64,000 bases of DNA, from positions 52,186-116,185 of the forward strand of contig CAIKRR010000094.1 of the NCBI GenBank assembly GCA_903829815.1, written 5' to 3'. How positions within the stretch are numbered: the first letter of the stretch is position 1; each line of letters starts with the position of its first letter. The translations under genes and the position numbers were made by a program. The notes below the pieces were generated by a model, which saw nothing but the letters and a program-made list of their open reading frames with translations, did not search any database and had not been told where the DNA came from. The stretch comes from an uncultured Pseudomonadota bacterium. Its GTDB lineage: Bacteria; Pseudomonadota; Gammaproteobacteria; Burkholderiales; SG8-39. Shown piece by piece: positions 17,575-28,318 of this stretch.

Positions 17575-20049
17575 CTAGCTACCCGCACCCAGGTACGAAC
17601 AGGTACTGGGCAGCGTCTGCGGTGCAGTCACCGCGTACTGCGCTGCGTAGTAAGGCCAGATCAACTCGATCTGATATTTCGGCGCCCAAGTCCTCGCCGG
17701 TCGGCTACGCAGCAGGGTGATGTAACTGGCCTCAAGCCCGGTGCCACCATTGGCCACGCCGCCGATCGATGCGTAATAGCTACCCATGTCGGCCGTCGGG
17801 TTGGCCACCGAGACCGCAGAAAAAGTCGAATGCGTATCCACGCCAAGCGCCGACAGATAAGCTGCAAACGCCCGGTTGGCGGCCCCGGTGTACTCGACCC
17901 TGAAAGGGTAGGCACTCGTGCTCCAGTACACGTTGAAGTCAGCGCCGAACCAGTTGGCGAAGGTGCCTGTAGCTGCATTTTGATTGAGCCAATCCATCAC
18001 CCCATAGTTTGCTGTGGCAATCACGTTGCAACGCTGGGTCACCATCATGCCGGCTGATGCGGCTGGAACCGACAGGCCAAGCCCATGGTTGTAGACCGTG
18101 TTGTTGCGCACGATGGTTTCACGCACCGGATTGGCAAGATAGGTGAGGTCATAGCCCAGAGCCAGCGCATTGACACCAGTGCTCACGGTGTTGACGATGA
18201 TATTCTTTTCGGCGAGCACGCCGTTGCCGAGCAGCAGTCCCTGGCCGCGCACAGCGCCGGGACTGATATCACGCGTCTTTTCGATCACGTTCTTGTAGTA
18301 ACCGCCCCCTGCAGCGGCCTGGAAGCTTGCGATGGCATTGCCCGAGAACACGTTGTAAGCAGCAACGCCGCCGGGGCGGAACTGGATGCCGTGCGAGCCC
18401 CCCTGGCGTACCAGATTGCCCCAGGCAATCGCTGGCTGATTCTCGACCTGCAGGTAGACGTTGTGACTGTAGATGTCGTTCTGGGTGAGATCGGCCGAGA
18501 CATGACCATTGTTATCAATGATGTTCTGGCTGAGCAGGATGGAATCCAGACCGAGCAGGAACATACCCTGGGTGTGCGCTCCGGAGGTGTCATGCGCATC
18601 GATGATGATCGAGCGCATCACGGTGAGGCGGTTCTGCGGTCGTAACGCGCCCTGGTACTGAACCACGACATTGCCGCCATAACCCTGGATCAGGAGGTCG
18701 TCGAGCGTCAGGGTTCCCGGAACCAGCAGACTCAGCGCGGCACCACCACCGTTCGAGTCGGTCTGCTGAAAAGCAAGCCTTCTGATCAGCACATTGTCCA
18801 CGAGCGTGCTGCCCCATTGCCCGCCTTGACTGGAGTTGAAAGCGTTCTGCTGCGCAGGGTTGTTGCTGTTCGTAAAGAGCGGCCGCGTGCCCGGATCGAC
18901 CGAATGGCCCGTGTAGTCGTACCAGTAATCCTCCAGGATCATCGGGTGCGAAGGGTCAGGACCATAGGCGCGCAACTGCATGCCGGCATTGAAGAAGGTA
19001 TCGCCGCGCAGGAACCGGATCGCAGCGCCGGTCGCAGTCTGCCCGTTATTGTTCAACATCTGGAAAGCCTTGACGCCGGTAGCAAGGGGGGTTGCCGGAT
19101 TCTGAGCCTGCATGAACGTGCGGCTGTCATTTCCCTGGCTCGATGAAACATACAGAACCACCGCGCCCTGGGGCGGCGCAAGCGAGGCTGCCGTGAATCC
19201 GCTGGCATCGATGAGCGAGAGATTGGTCACAGCATGAGCGCTGAAGGCGGCAGTCCTGTTGCCAGCGCTGTCCTGCAGTAGCCCACCCGATCCACTCACG
19301 GTGATATTGCTCTGGGCGAGGAGCACGGCCTTGGCCGGATCGGTGATGAGGTACTGTGCATGCCAGGTCAGCGTGTTGTAGCCCGGAAATGCCTGCGAAG
19401 GATCGCGCCAGACAGGGGTATCGAGGAGCACCGAAGACTGCACGTTCGCGACAGCCGGCACATTGCGATAAAGGGCCAGGGTGTCCGGCGTACCGTTGGG
19501 TGCCGAAAGATACAGATTGATCGAGTAACCCGCCGGAATGTAATAGCCCCCCATATTGCTTACCTGCGGGATATTGCCGGCCGCCACGGTCAACTGGGAA
19601 CTCGGGCTGAGTTTCACCTCGTTGCCGCTACCATCCACCAGGCTGTAGGCCACCCAGTAGGTGCCTGCGGCCAGTGAACCGCCAGTGGCCGCGTATTGAG
19701 GGACGAGATCGTACGATGCGCCCATCTCAGGATAATCGGCGGTCGCTGCCCAGCCACCGACGTACTCCAGTGGCGCTCCGTTGCTCAAGGTGACGGTGGC
19801 CCCCGCAATCACGCCGGGGCGGGCATCGGGCACACCGAATTGGCTCGGCACGGGCGACACCGCGAAGGTCAGTTGCAACACACGTCCATCGGCAGCCACC
19901 GTGGCTGACTGCAACGAGACGGCACCACCCCCATTGGCGACCGCAGAGCCTGTCGACGACGTGCTCCCGCCGCCTGAGCAGCCAGCGAGCAGCACAAGCC
20001 AGGTGACGAGCACGACCGATCGCAACCAGCGACTGCAATAATCAGACAT
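17575..20049 (-). CDS. large right-handed beta-helix lipoprotein
   Basis: This 824 aa secreted lipoprotein has a signal peptide with lipobox LLAGC and then a Gly/Ser-rich linker. An Ig/fibronectin-like N-terminal part follows (about residues 60-260). A long segment rich in Asn/Asp and short hydrophobic strands (about 290-700, starting VLYVSSSQGNDSRTF and including LTLDDLLIQGYGGNVVVQYQ) is typical of parallel beta-helix (pectate-lyase-like) proteins. I start at the ATG at 20049 because it places the signal sequence at the N-terminus. It may bind or cleave polysaccharide, but no catalytic residues can be named. Confidence 0.75.
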   Translation of the reverse strand: MSDYCSRWLRSVVLVTWLVLLAGCSGGGSTSSTGSAVANGGGAVSLQSATVAADGRVLQLTFAVSPVPSQFGVPDARPGVIAGATVTLSNGAPLEYVGGWAATADYPEMGASYDLVPQYAATGGSLAAGTYWVAYSLVDGSGNEVKLSPSSQLTVAAGNIPQVSNMGGYYIPAGYSINLYLSAPNGTPDTLALYRNVPAVANVQSSVLLDTPVWRDPSQAFPGYNTLTWHAQYLITDPAKAVLLAQSNITVSGSGGLLQDSAGNRTAAFSAHAVTNLSLIDASGFTAASLAPPQGAVVLYVSSSQGNDSRTFMQAQNPATPLATGVKAFQMLNNNGQTATGAAIRFLRGDTFFNAGMQLRAYGPDPSHPMILEDYWYDYTGHSVDPGTRPLFTNSNNPAQQNAFNSSQGGQWGSTLVDNVLIRRLAFQQTDSNGGGAALSLLVPGTLTLDDLLIQGYGGNVVVQYQGALRPQNRLTVMRSIIIDAHDTSGAHTQGMFLLGLDSILLSQNIIDNNGHVSADLTQNDIYSHNVYLQVENQPAIAWGNLVRQGGSHGIQFRPGGVAAYNVFSGNAIASFQAAAGGGYYKNVIEKTRDISPGAVRGQGLLLGNGVLAEKNIIVNTVSTGVNALALGYDLTYLANPVRETIVRNNTVYNHGLGLSVPAASAGMMVTQRCNVIATANYGVMDWLNQNAATGTFANWFGADFNVYWSTSAYPFRVEYTGAANRAFAAYLSALGVDTHSTFSAVSVANPTADMGSYYASIGGVANGGTGLEASYITLLRSRPARTWAPKYQIELIWPYYAAQYAVTAPQTLPSTCSYLGAGS

Positions 20050-20368
20050 ATGGGCCCCGTGTACAGATGCGCGAGCCCTCGGGTGCTGCATCGATCAACG
20101 GGGCTTTGTCGCAGCGGGCGATGATACCCGTGGGAGCACGCAGCCTTGGCATCGGACAGCGCTTTCATGCTTGAATCAAGGATTAGTTGGCACTGGCCTG
20201 CACTTTGCGTCGAGATTCGGTCAGGTCTTCTGTGTAACTGTCGACTATTCGACACTCGGCGGGCGCTGCTTCGACCTCTTCTACTTCAGCAAGTCCGCGC
20301 TCATCGGCGCACAACTGGCGAAGGAGATTGTCGATCCGTTTCTGCTCGCTCTGAACTGCAAGAGGCCC
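20050..20368. other. intergenic, no supported gene
   Basis: This 319 bp stretch lies between the lipoprotein start and the stop of a Bug receptor gene, both leftward. It should hold the lipoprotein promoter. A rightward frame gives a plausible-looking peptide (YSTLGGRCFDLFYF...), but it runs antisense into the Bug gene and has no ribosome site, so I do not call it. Confidence 0.5.
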
Positions 20369-21499
20369 CTACTCCACCTTGATCCCGGCGCTCGCGATGA
20401 TGCGCGCGTACTGATCGGTCTCGGTGCGCAGGTGACGTTCAAAGGCCGCTGGCGAACTGGCAACGGGCACCATGCCGATCGCCGCGAGACGCGCAGCGAC
20501 ATCGGGCAGTCGCAAAGCCCGCACAGCCTCGTCATGCAGGCGTTGAACAGCCTGGTTCGAACTGCCCGCCGGCAGATTGAAACCGAACCACACCGTGGCA
20601 TTGACCGACGCGAGCCCCAGTTCAGTCATGGTGGGCGTCTCGGCCAGCATGGTGAGGCGCTCCGTGGTCATCACGGCCACCGCGCGCAGGCGTCCGGCAT
20701 CGACCTGCTGGCCGACCTCGGAATAGTTGGCGATCACCGCATCCACATGACCACCCAGCAGCGCATTGACTGCAGGCGCACCGCCGGCGTAGGGCACATA
20801 GGTCATGTCGACGCGCGCTGCGGCCTTGAACATTTCGGCAGCGACGTGCTGCGTGGCACCCGGCCCGAGAGCCCCCAGCATCAGTCGTCCGGGCGTGGTA
20901 CGGGCCTGCTCGATCAGCGCCTGCGCGCTGCGCGCGCCGCCCGGTTCGCGCACGACGAGCACCAGAGGCGAACTCACCAACTGTGTCACCGGAAGAAAAT
21001 CGCGCAAGGGGTCATAACTGAGGCGCGCTCTGAGCAGCGGCCCCATGGTGAAGCTTGCCGCCGTCAGGAGCACCGTGTGCCCGTCCACCGGCGGACGCAG
21101 CACCGCCTCTGCGGCAATCACCATCCCGCCACCCGGCCGGTTCTCGATCAAGACGGCTTGCCCGAGGCCAGCCGCCATCGAAGGCGCGAGCAGGCGTGCA
21201 AGCACATCGCCACTGCCACCGGCCGGAAACGGCACTACGATCCGGATCGGTCGGTTGGGCCACGCGGCCGATGCACCGGACACACCGGTACTCGCGGCAC
21301 CGGTACTCTGGCCAATCGCGGGACCGGCCAATGCCAGCGCGAGGCAGGCGGCAAGGCACGATATCGAGATGCGTCGCAAGCGGTTTGCAGCCCTCAGCGT
21401 TCTCCAGGTTGCGCGATTCATCGGGGTTGTCAAACCGCAACGGGCCCGTTCTGCACTGCCGTTGCCCGCATCGACCTCGGAAAAATTCGAAAGATTCAT
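20369..21499 (-). CDS. Bug/TctC-type extracytoplasmic solute receptor
   Basis: This Bug-family receptor has up to 376 aa, with the motifs WPNRPIRIVVPFPAGGSGDVLAR, AVLIENRPGGGMVIA and LSYDPLRDFLPV. The ATG at 21499 has a strong AAGGAGGGGAC Shine-Dalgarno but gives a long, charged N-terminus ahead of the signal peptide (RISISCLAACLALALAGPAIGQ). An internal ATG at 21421 gives a more normal signal peptide but has no ribosome site. No transporter subunits are nearby and the ligand is unknown. Confidence 0.87.
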   Translation of the reverse strand: MNLSNFSEVDAGNGSAERARCGLTTPMNRATWRTLRAANRLRRISISCLAACLALALAGPAIGQSTGAASTGVSGASAAWPNRPIRIVVPFPAGGSGDVLARLLAPSMAAGLGQAVLIENRPGGGMVIAAEAVLRPPVDGHTVLLTAASFTMGPLLRARLSYDPLRDFLPVTQLVSSPLVLVVREPGGARSAQALIEQARTTPGRLMLGALGPGATQHVAAEMFKAAARVDMTYVPYAGGAPAVNALLGGHVDAVIANYSEVGQQVDAGRLRAVAVMTTERLTMLAETPTMTELGLASVNATVWFGFNLPAGSSNQAVQRLHDEAVRALRLPDVAARLAAIGMVPVASSPAAFERHLRTETDQYARIIASAGIKVE

Positions 21500-21863
21500 G
21501 TCCCCTCCTTCTTGCGCAGTGCCCGAGCGCGGCGCACCCTGCCGACACCGCGCAGCGAGGCAGCTGCAAGGTGCCTGGCGGACAGTGCCTCCTCCGGCAT
21601 CAACGCCGTGGCTGGGCGCCGGGGCTGGTCGCCCCGCGTATTCTACGGGTCTCGCCCGCCAATCCGGGTAGCGCCCCGCCCGAAGCCGGCATCGCTGAGG
21701 GATGCCGGCCGGTTGATGCTCGTGGCTACCCGGTACGTTCATTGCTTCGGTCTCGGCCGGCGGCGTCCCACGGGCCCGCCACGATGACCTGCAGCCTTTG
21801 CGTGCCGTCCGCCGGGACAGCCTCCGAAGGACCCGTTGGTGCATCAACCGAGGAACCGACCTG

Positions 21864-24644
21864 ATGCCTGCACCGAAACAGCGCCAAACTCGCTCGACAG
21901 CCCCCGCGCGGGACGGGGAAACCGACATCCAGTATCTCGGCCGCTTGCTGGGCGATGTCATTCGTGAGCAGGAAGGAACCCGGGTCTTCGACATGATCGA
22001 GCGAATCCGGGTGCTATCGGTCGCCCATCGACACCGCAAGGATGCTGCCGCAGCGCGCTCGCTCGACCGACTGATCAGAAGCCTCAGCATCGAACAGATG
22101 GTGCTGGTGGTGCGCGCGTTCAGCTACTTCTCGCACCTGGCAAACATCGCCGAGGATCGCCAGGCACTGAAGCATGCACGCGAGCAGGAACGGCGCGGCG
22201 CAGCCGAACCCGGCTCGCTCTCTCGCACCTTCAAGCGGCTGGCGCAAGGACGGGTGCGCTCGAGTGACATCGCGGCCATGCTGGCACGCGGGCATCTGTC
22301 GCCCGTCATCACCGCCCACCCGACCGAAGTGCAGCGAAGGAGCCTGCTCGACGCCGAACGGGCCATCGCTGACCTCATGGCCGAACGCGACACGCTCGAC
22401 CTGCCGCGGGAACGGGTGCGCAACGAACAGCGGCTGCGCGCACGCGTCACGCAACTGTGGCAGACACGCCTGCTGCGCACCAGTCGACTCACGGTGGCCG
22501 ACGAAATCGAAAACGCGCTCAGCTACTACCAGAGCACCTTCCTGCGCGAGATTCCGGCCGTCTACGCCGAACTGGAAGCAGCGTTGCAAGGTCACCCGGT
22601 GGCCACCTTCCTGCGCATGGGCAACTGGATCGGTGGTGACCGTGACGGCAACCCCAATGTAACCGCGCAGACACTGCGCCGCGCGCTCGCGCGGCAGTCG
22701 GAGACAGCGCTACGGTTCTATCTGGGTGAAGTGCACGCGCTCGGGGCCGAACTCTCGGTGAGCGATAGACTGGTGCCCGTCACGCCCGCGCTTGCAGGGC
22801 TGGCTGCCGCCTCGGGTGACCCGAGCGAGCACCGCGCCGACGAGCCCTGCCGGCGCGCCCTTGCCGGGCTCTATGCCCGCCTGGCTGCGACCTTGCATGC
22901 GCTCACCGGTACCGAAGCCCTGCGTCATGCGCTTGCCCCGGGCGTCCCGTACGCAAGCCCGGAAGCCTTTCTGAGCGACCTGGAGATCATTGCCGAGTCG
23001 CTGCGAACGCACCATGGCGAAGCCCTGCTCGCACCACGACTGGCACCGCTCATGCGCGCGGTTCAGGTGTTCGGCTTTCACCTCGCAACCGTCGATCTGC
23101 GTCAGAGTTCCGACCAGCACGAAGCCGTGTTGTCCGAACTGCTCGCTCGAGCGCGCATCGAGCCTGACTATGGCGTGCTGGATGAAGCCGCGCGGTGCGA
23201 GTGCCTCCTCGCGCTGCTGGCAGACCCGCGTCCCCTGCGCGTGCCCGGTGCCGATTACTCGGCACTCACGCTGAGCGAACTGGCCATCATGGACACGGCG
23301 CGCGAGTTGCTCGGGCGCTTCGGACCGGCAGCCATCCGGCACAGCATCATCTCGCATACCCGCACGGTCAGCGATCTGCTGGAAGTACTCGTGCTGCAGA
23401 AGGAGGCGGGGCTCCTGCACGGCACCCTGGGAGAATCGGCCCGCGCCGAACTGGTGGTGGTGCCGCTCTTCGAGACCATCGGCGACCTGTCCAATGCAGC
23501 TTCGATCATGCAGGCTTTTCTCGCCCTGCCCGGCATCACCGACCTCCTGGTTCGCTCCGGTGGCGTGCAGGACATCATGCTCGGGTACAGCGACAGCAAC
23601 AAGGACGGCGGGTTCTTCACGAGCAACTGGGCACTGTACAAGGCCGAGGTCGCGCTATTGAAACGCTTCGCCCCCCTCGCCGAGCATGCCGGCATCACGC
23701 TGCGCCTCTTCCATGGCCGGGGCGGTACGGTGGGACGCGGTGGCGGCCCCAGCTACCAGGCCATCCTGGCACAGCCGCCCGGCACCGTGAACGGGCAGAT
23801 CCGTCTGACCGAACAGGGCGAGGTCGTCTCATCGAAGTATGCCAATCCGGATATCGGACGACGCAATCTTGAAACGCTCGTGGCGGCAACGCTCGAAGCC
23901 ACGCTGCTCACCCCGCAACGACATCCGCCGCGCCTGTTTATCGAAACGGCCGAAGCCCTCTCGAATGCAAGCACCGCGGCCTATCGCGATCTCGTCTATG
24001 GCACGCCCGGCTTTGTCGACTACTTCTTCGACACCACCCCGATCCGCGAGATTGCCGAACTCAACATCGGCTCTCGCCCAGCCTCGCGCAAGGCCACCCG
24101 GGCCATCGAAGACCTGCGCGCCATCCCGTGGAGCTTCAGCTGGGGCCAGTGCCGGGTGGCGCTGCCGGGGTGGTACGGATTCGGTTCTGCGGTGCGCGAC
24201 TTTCTGGGCGAGAGGGAGCGCACGGCAAGGTTGGCCGTGCTGCAGCGGATGTATCGCCAATGGCCTTTCTTTCGCACCCTGCTATCCAACATGGACATGG
24301 TGCTCGCCAAGACCGACCCGGGCATCGCGCTGCGATACCTCGACCTCGCGCGCGAACCGCGTCTGGCGCGGCGCCTTCATGACCGGATTGCCACCGAGTG
24401 GCAGGCAACGAGCGAGGCCCTGGGGCTTATCACGGGCGATACCGAACGCCTTGCCGGCAACCCGGCGCTCGCGCACTCGATCACGCGGCGCTTCCCCTAC
24501 CTCGATCCACTCAACCACCTGCAGGTCGAACTCATGCGCCGCTACCGGGCGGGCGGCATCGAGGCGCCCCTGCAAGAGCGGGTGCGCAACGGCATCCACA
24601 TCTCGATCAACGGTCTGGCGGCCGGCCTTCGGAATACGGGGTAA
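21864..24644 (+). CDS. ppc: phosphoenolpyruvate carboxylase
   Basis: This 926 aa anaplerotic enzyme makes oxaloacetate from PEP and bicarbonate. The first catalytic site, [13 protein letters not shown], and the second, [18 protein letters not shown] with [17 protein letters not shown], are intact. The protein ends with the family-typical [14 protein letters not shown], so it is full length. The ATG at 21864 follows GAGGAA. Its 3' end overlaps the convergent thioesterase gene by 38 bp. Confidence 0.97.
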   Translation: MPAPKQRQTRSTAPARDGETDIQYLGRLLGDVIREQEGTRVFDMIERIRVLSVAHRHRKDAAAARSLDRLIRSLSIEQMVLVVRAFSYFSHLANIAEDRQALKHAREQERRGAAEPGSLSRTFKRLAQGRVRSSDIAAMLARGHLSPVITAHPTEVQRRSLLDAERAIADLMAERDTLDLPRERVRNEQRLRARVTQLWQTRLLRTSRLTVADEIENALSYYQSTFLREIPAVYAELEAALQGHPVATFLRMGNWIGGDRDGNPNVTAQTLRRALARQSETALRFYLGEVHALGAELSVSDRLVPVTPALAGLAAASGDPSEHRADEPCRRALAGLYARLAATLHALTGTEALRHALAPGVPYASPEAFLSDLEIIAESLRTHHGEALLAPRLAPLMRAVQVFGFHLATVDLRQSSDQHEAVLSELLARARIEPDYGVLDEAARCECLLALLADPRPLRVPGADYSALTLSELAIMDTARELLGRFGPAAIRHSIISHTRTVSDLLEVLVLQKEAGLLHGTLGESARAELVVVPLFETIGDLSNAASIMQAFLALPGITDLLVRSGGVQDIMLGYSDSNKDGGFFTSNWALYKAEVALLKRFAPLAEHAGITLRLFHGRGGTVGRGGGPSYQAILAQPPGTVNGQIRLTEQGEVVSSKYANPDIGRRNLETLVAATLEATLLTPQRHPPRLFIETAEALSNASTAAYRDLVYGTPGFVDYFFDTTPIREIAELNIGSRPASRKATRAIEDLRAIPWSFSWGQCRVALPGWYGFGSAVRDFLGERERTARLAVLQRMYRQWPFFRTLLSNMDMVLAKTDPGIALRYLDLAREPRLARRLHDRIATEWQATSEALGLITGDTERLAGNPALAHSITRRFPYLDPLNHLQVELMRRYRAGGIEAPLQERVRNGIHISINGLAAGLRNTG

Positions 24645-25626
24645 GCGAACGACTGTGATGCGTCACGCCGTCGAGCACCAGGCGTCCGTCGCTGCGCCGG
24701 ACTTCGGTTCGAACGACGGCCGTGAGTCCGCCTTGATGGACCACCTGCGAGCTCGCATGCAGGCGAGGCCCGGCCCCCGGGCTCACGAAAGCGACCGTCG
24801 AAGCCGTCAGTTGCCAGGACGGGGCGGCGGGTAGCGCCGCATCGGCACAGGTTGCGAGGAAATCGAGAAGAAGGCCACCCTGCATGTGACCGACACGATT
24901 GCCGACGTGGCCCGCATTGTCGACAACCGCGGTCGCCCCCTTCGGGCTGCGCTCGATCTGCGGACCCCAGAAGGCCTCGATGAAACTGCAGGGCGGGCAT
25001 CGTGCCGTATCGGTCCTGTCGGCGGCGACTGGACCAGCAGCGCCTGCCGCTCCTGCGGCCTCGAGGGCTTTGCGCGCTCGCCCGTAGATTGACTGTTCGT
25101 CAGCCGTGAGGTCGTCAAGGGCGAGCCCAGGCGGGCGCACATGACCGCGTTGACGCAGCGGTGTGGGATGCAACGACACGCCGGGAGGCGGGTCGAGCAC
25201 CATGAAACTGCCACCACCGAAGCCCACGGTGGTGTTGGCATCGCGGAGCACGAAGCGGGCCTGCGCCTGCCGACCGGCGGCGCCTGCAACCATGCCTTCA
25301 AACCAGCCGTGCGCCTCGATGCGACCCCGCGCCGCAACGCCCGTGAGGTGCAAGGTCATGCTGACAGTGCCCAGGCGCTGCGCCGGATCGAGTCCGGCCC
25401 GAATGCCCGCGGACATCGCCAGGTCGGCCTGCAACGCGAGAGCACCCCGATGGATCGCGCCAGTGGCATCGACGCAGTGCGGACCAGGGTCGATGCTCAG
25501 GTGAGCGCCACCATCGGTGACCTCATCAAACGACACCTCGAGAAAGTGCACCGGGAAGTGAAAACCGGGTGTGCGATTGAGCGCAAGCCCCCGAAGGACC
25601 TGATCGAGGATAGCCGGTTCCTGCAT
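24607..25626 (-). CDS. double-hotdog acyl-CoA thioesterase-like protein
   Basis: This 339 aa protein is built of two hotdog-fold halves of the PaaI/acyl-CoA thioesterase kind. The first half includes [24 protein letters not shown] and the second [24 protein letters not shown], each with the helix segment that lines the CoA pocket. It probably hydrolyses an acyl-CoA, and the substrate is unknown. A GGGAG ribosome site precedes the ATG. The last 38 bp overlap the end of ppc in the opposite direction. Confidence 0.8.
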   Translation of the reverse strand: MQEPAILDQVLRGLALNRTPGFHFPVHFLEVSFDEVTDGGAHLSIDPGPHCVDATGAIHRGALALQADLAMSAGIRAGLDPAQRLGTVSMTLHLTGVAARGRIEAHGWFEGMVAGAAGRQAQARFVLRDANTTVGFGGGSFMVLDPPPGVSLHPTPLRQRGHVRPPGLALDDLTADEQSIYGRARKALEAAGAAGAAGPVAADRTDTARCPPCSFIEAFWGPQIERSPKGATAVVDNAGHVGNRVGHMQGGLLLDFLATCADAALPAAPSWQLTASTVAFVSPGAGPRLHASSQVVHQGGLTAVVRTEVRRSDGRLVLDGVTHHSRSLTPYSEGRPPDR

Positions 25627-25886
25627 GCATGCTCCCTGAACTGAAAAGAGATAAGCGGGGATGAAACGACAGTGTGACTGCTCGTCTGCACTCGGGACGG
25701 CGCAAGCGCGGTGTGTCCTCGAACTTCGATGCCCGACCAGTGCCCACCGGCTTTCAAAAAAACATCCTTAATGGTTTGCCAGAGGACTTCATGCGATGCT
25801 CGAAACGCAAGGTGCCTTGGTAGCAGGCACGCATGCTGGCACACCTTCGCTGGACCTGACCTTGCCTTGCTCGCCCCAAAGGCTAA

Positions 25887-26516
25887 ATGACGACGATGAT
25901 GATCACTTACGAATTCACCAACAACTGGTTTGACGAAACTGCCCGAAAGGTGTGGGATGACCTCATCGTGAAGTTGAGCCCGGCGCGCATCCTCGAGGTC
26001 GGATCCTACGAGGGCGCAAGCACCTGTTACCTGATCGAGACACTGGGTGCGCACAAGGCACTCGAAATCCACTGCGTCGATACCTGGCTTGGGGGTATCG
26101 AGCACGCCACTCTTGACATGGCCGTGGTGGAGCAGCGTTTTGCACGGAACATCCAGAGGGCCAAAGAGCAGGCTGGGCACACGATCGACGTCACCATCCA
26201 CAAGGCTGGCAGCGACCTTGCCTTGTCAGAGCTGCTCGCAAGCGGCAAGCGGGGTTATTTCGATTTCGTCTATATCGACGGATCGCATCAGGCTCCTGAT
26301 GTCCTGTGCGATGCCGTACTGGGGTTCCGGCTGCTGAGAAAAGGGGGCGTGATGGCGTTTGACGACTATCTCTGGCAGGAACCGCTGCAAGGGGGCGCCG
26401 ACCTGCTTCGCTGCCCGAAGCCGGCCATAGACGCGTTCACAAACCTGCATATGCGCCAGCTGCGTGTGCTCAAGGCACCCTTGAATCAACTCTATGTCCA
26501 GAAGACGACGGCCTGA
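25887..26516 (+). CDS. class I SAM-dependent methyltransferase (Methyltransf_24-like)
   Basis: This 209 aa protein has the SAM-binding motif ILEVGSYEGASTCYLIE, an acidic second motif (IHCVDTWLGG) and the strand DFVYIDGSHQAPDVLCD followed by GGVMAFDDY. This order is typical of Methyltransf_24 and cephalosporin-hydroxylase-like methyltransferases. A Met-rich start (MTTMM) leaves the exact start uncertain by three codons. It is a single gene, and the DNA looks slightly AT-richer than its neighbours, which may mean recent acquisition. Confidence 0.8.
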   Translation: MTTMMITYEFTNNWFDETARKVWDDLIVKLSPARILEVGSYEGASTCYLIETLGAHKALEIHCVDTWLGGIEHATLDMAVVEQRFARNIQRAKEQAGHTIDVTIHKAGSDLALSELLASGKRGYFDFVYIDGSHQAPDVLCDAVLGFRLLRKGGVMAFDDYLWQEPLQGGADLLRCPKPAIDAFTNLHMRQLRVLKAPLNQLYVQKTTA

Positions 26517-26595
26517 GTCCGCATAACCACCGACCGCGCACCAGGCGCGCGCCTGTTCGAGCGTGTGTGATCCGGGTCAACTCGCGGGATGCGCC

Positions 26596-27612
26596 TCAGT
26601 TGCGAACGATGCGCGCCCAGCGCTCCATCTCGCGCGTCATGAGTTCGTCGAGGGCCTGCGGGGTGGACGAGCGGGCAACCATCCCAAGGGTGTACAACTG
26701 GCGCACGACGTCGGCCTGCGCCAGCGCTTCGACGATATCGGCGTTGAGCCGTGCCACCACCTCGGCAGGCGTGGCGCGCGGTGCGACCACCGCGTACCAG
26801 GTGGAGTAGTCAAAGTCGCGCACGCCCGACTCGATCAGCGTGGGCACTTCGGGTGCGAGGGCTGAACGCGCATCACTCGATATCGCCAGCAACGCAGCCC
26901 GCCCCTGCCGGCTCGTGGCCAGCGCCGTGGACAAGTCGGCGATGACCATGTCGATCCGCCCCCCCATGAGATCGACCGTGGCGGGCTGGGTCCCTTTGTA
27001 GGGGACGCTGACCAACCGCGCACCCGTGCGTCTGGCCAGCAGCGAACCGATCAACGGGCCGAGCGTACCTGCCGAGCCGACAGTCAGATCGCGGCTCTTG
27101 GAGAGCGCCACCAGGTCGGCGAGCGAGCGTATGCTCGATCCGGCGGGCAGCATCAGAACGAAGGGATTGTCAGACACGAAGCTCACGCCGCGAAAGGCGG
27201 TGGCAGCGTCATACCCGAGGCGTTCGCTGGTGACGGGCAGCAGCGCGATATTGCCCATGGTCGCCAGCAAGAGCGTGCTTCCATCGGCAGGGGCACGCGC
27301 CACCTGTTCGGTCGCAATCGCACCATCGGCGCCGAGGCGGTTTTCGACGATTGGAGCCTGCGCCCACTTGCGCCCCAGTGCTTCAGCCAACGCGCGGGCA
27401 ACGATGTCGGGGCCGGCCCCGGGCGTGAATGAAACAACAAATCGCACTGGGCGCGAGGGCAACTCGGCGGCAAGAGGAACACCGACAACAAAAACCCCTG
27501 CGCATAGCGCAGCGCGCAGGAATGCCCGTGCAATGCGTGCAGATGCGATCAAACGAGCCCCCCCATGGTCCGGCCAGTTCCGGCCAGTGAGCGAGACCGG
27601 ATAAGTTCTCAT
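26596..27612 (-). CDS. Bug/TctC-type extracytoplasmic solute receptor
   Basis: This receptor of about 338 aa has a signal peptide ending near FVVGVPLAAELPSRP and the Bug motifs VRFVVSFTPGAGPDIVAR and APIVENRLGADGAIA. The ATG at 27612 overlaps the TGA of the 44-residue membrane protein (TGATG), so the two genes are coupled. That makes this receptor different from the other four Bug genes of the window, which have no coupled membrane partner. Confidence 0.88.
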   Translation of the reverse strand: MRTYPVSLTGRNWPDHGGARLIASARIARAFLRAALCAGVFVVGVPLAAELPSRPVRFVVSFTPGAGPDIVARALAEALGRKWAQAPIVENRLGADGAIATEQVARAPADGSTLLLATMGNIALLPVTSERLGYDAATAFRGVSFVSDNPFVLMLPAGSSIRSLADLVALSKSRDLTVGSAGTLGPLIGSLLARRTGARLVSVPYKGTQPATVDLMGGRIDMVIADLSTALATSRQGRAALLAISSDARSALAPEVPTLIESGVRDFDYSTWYAVVAPRATPAEVVARLNADIVEALAQADVVRQLYTLGMVARSSTPQALDELMTREMERWARIVRN

Positions 27613-27746
27613 CAACCGCCGTTGAAGTGCATCACGATGAGGCCCAGCGCGGTGATCGATGCAATGAGCACCGAAAAGGCAAGAATGCCACGCCCATAGT
27701 AGGTCGCGACACGGGATTTGATGGTCTGGGCTCGGGTGTCTGACAT
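27612..27746 (-). CDS. 44-residue single-helix membrane protein
   Basis: This small open frame encodes 44 aa with one predicted transmembrane helix (GILAFSVLIASITALGLIVMH) after a basic N-terminus. It ends in a TGA that overlaps the start of the Bug receptor gene, which supports real translation. I know of no family for it. It is much too short to be TctB, but it could help receptor secretion or assembly. Confidence 0.5.
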   Translation of the reverse strand: MSDTRAQTIKSRVATYYGRGILAFSVLIASITALGLIVMHFNGG

Positions 27747-27943
27747 ATCAACGTCTCCGAAGCGGGGTGAGCCCCGCGATTGATGGCTGCACGGCGCCAG
27801 CGCCGCTTTCTTGAAATGTTACAGCAATGGACCCTCTGACTGCGCGCGCTCATCGATGGCACGATCGGTCCTGCCAGACACACCGGTAGCAAAAGGCAAG
27901 ACCTGGCCCCAGAATTCCCACATCGGCTGCAGGAGCGACGAAG

Positions 27944-28174
27944 ATGGCAAGGACTGACCCCACTCAACGCATTCGGCGAGCCGCGGTGATGCTGCTGCTC
28001 CTGGCGTACTTGCCCTTTCGAGCCATGGCCATCGAAGAACCCCCTCATCAAGTCGTGCAGCAACTGAACGGGGCCGAGGTGCGTCAGTACGCGCCCTACG
28101 TTGTGGCCGAGGTCGCGCTCCAGGGCTCAGCCGAACAGACGGGCAATGATGCGTTCCGAATGGAACTCGAGTAA
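27944..28174 (+). pseudogene. SOUL heme-binding protein, truncated
   Basis: The 76 codons encode a signal peptide (LLLLAYLPFRAMA) and the N-terminal part of a SOUL-family protein: EEPPHQVVQQLNGAEVRQYAPYVVAEVALQG...GNDAFR. SOUL proteins are about 190-210 aa. Here the frame ends right after AFRMELE, and no continuation was recognised downstream. AGGAG lies nine bases before the ATG, so a short secreted peptide could still be made. I read it as a deletion remnant. Confidence 0.65.
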
Positions 28175-28318
28175 GGGGTCGCAAGGCGTTCTGCGGTGCA
28201 CATGACGTGCAACCTCTGCCTGCGCACAGACAGTATCGCAACTGCAACCATGAGGCGTTATGCTCCAGGATCGGGGGCGTGCGGGTCCTTGCTGATCGAA
28301 TGAAAGCGTGGGGAACGT

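Noticed and set aside
20171..21787. Rightward frame of 538 codons crossing a Bug receptor
   Set aside because: Most of it is antisense to a receptor with a strong ribosome site and all Bug motifs. Only the first 60 codons are free, and they match nothing I know.
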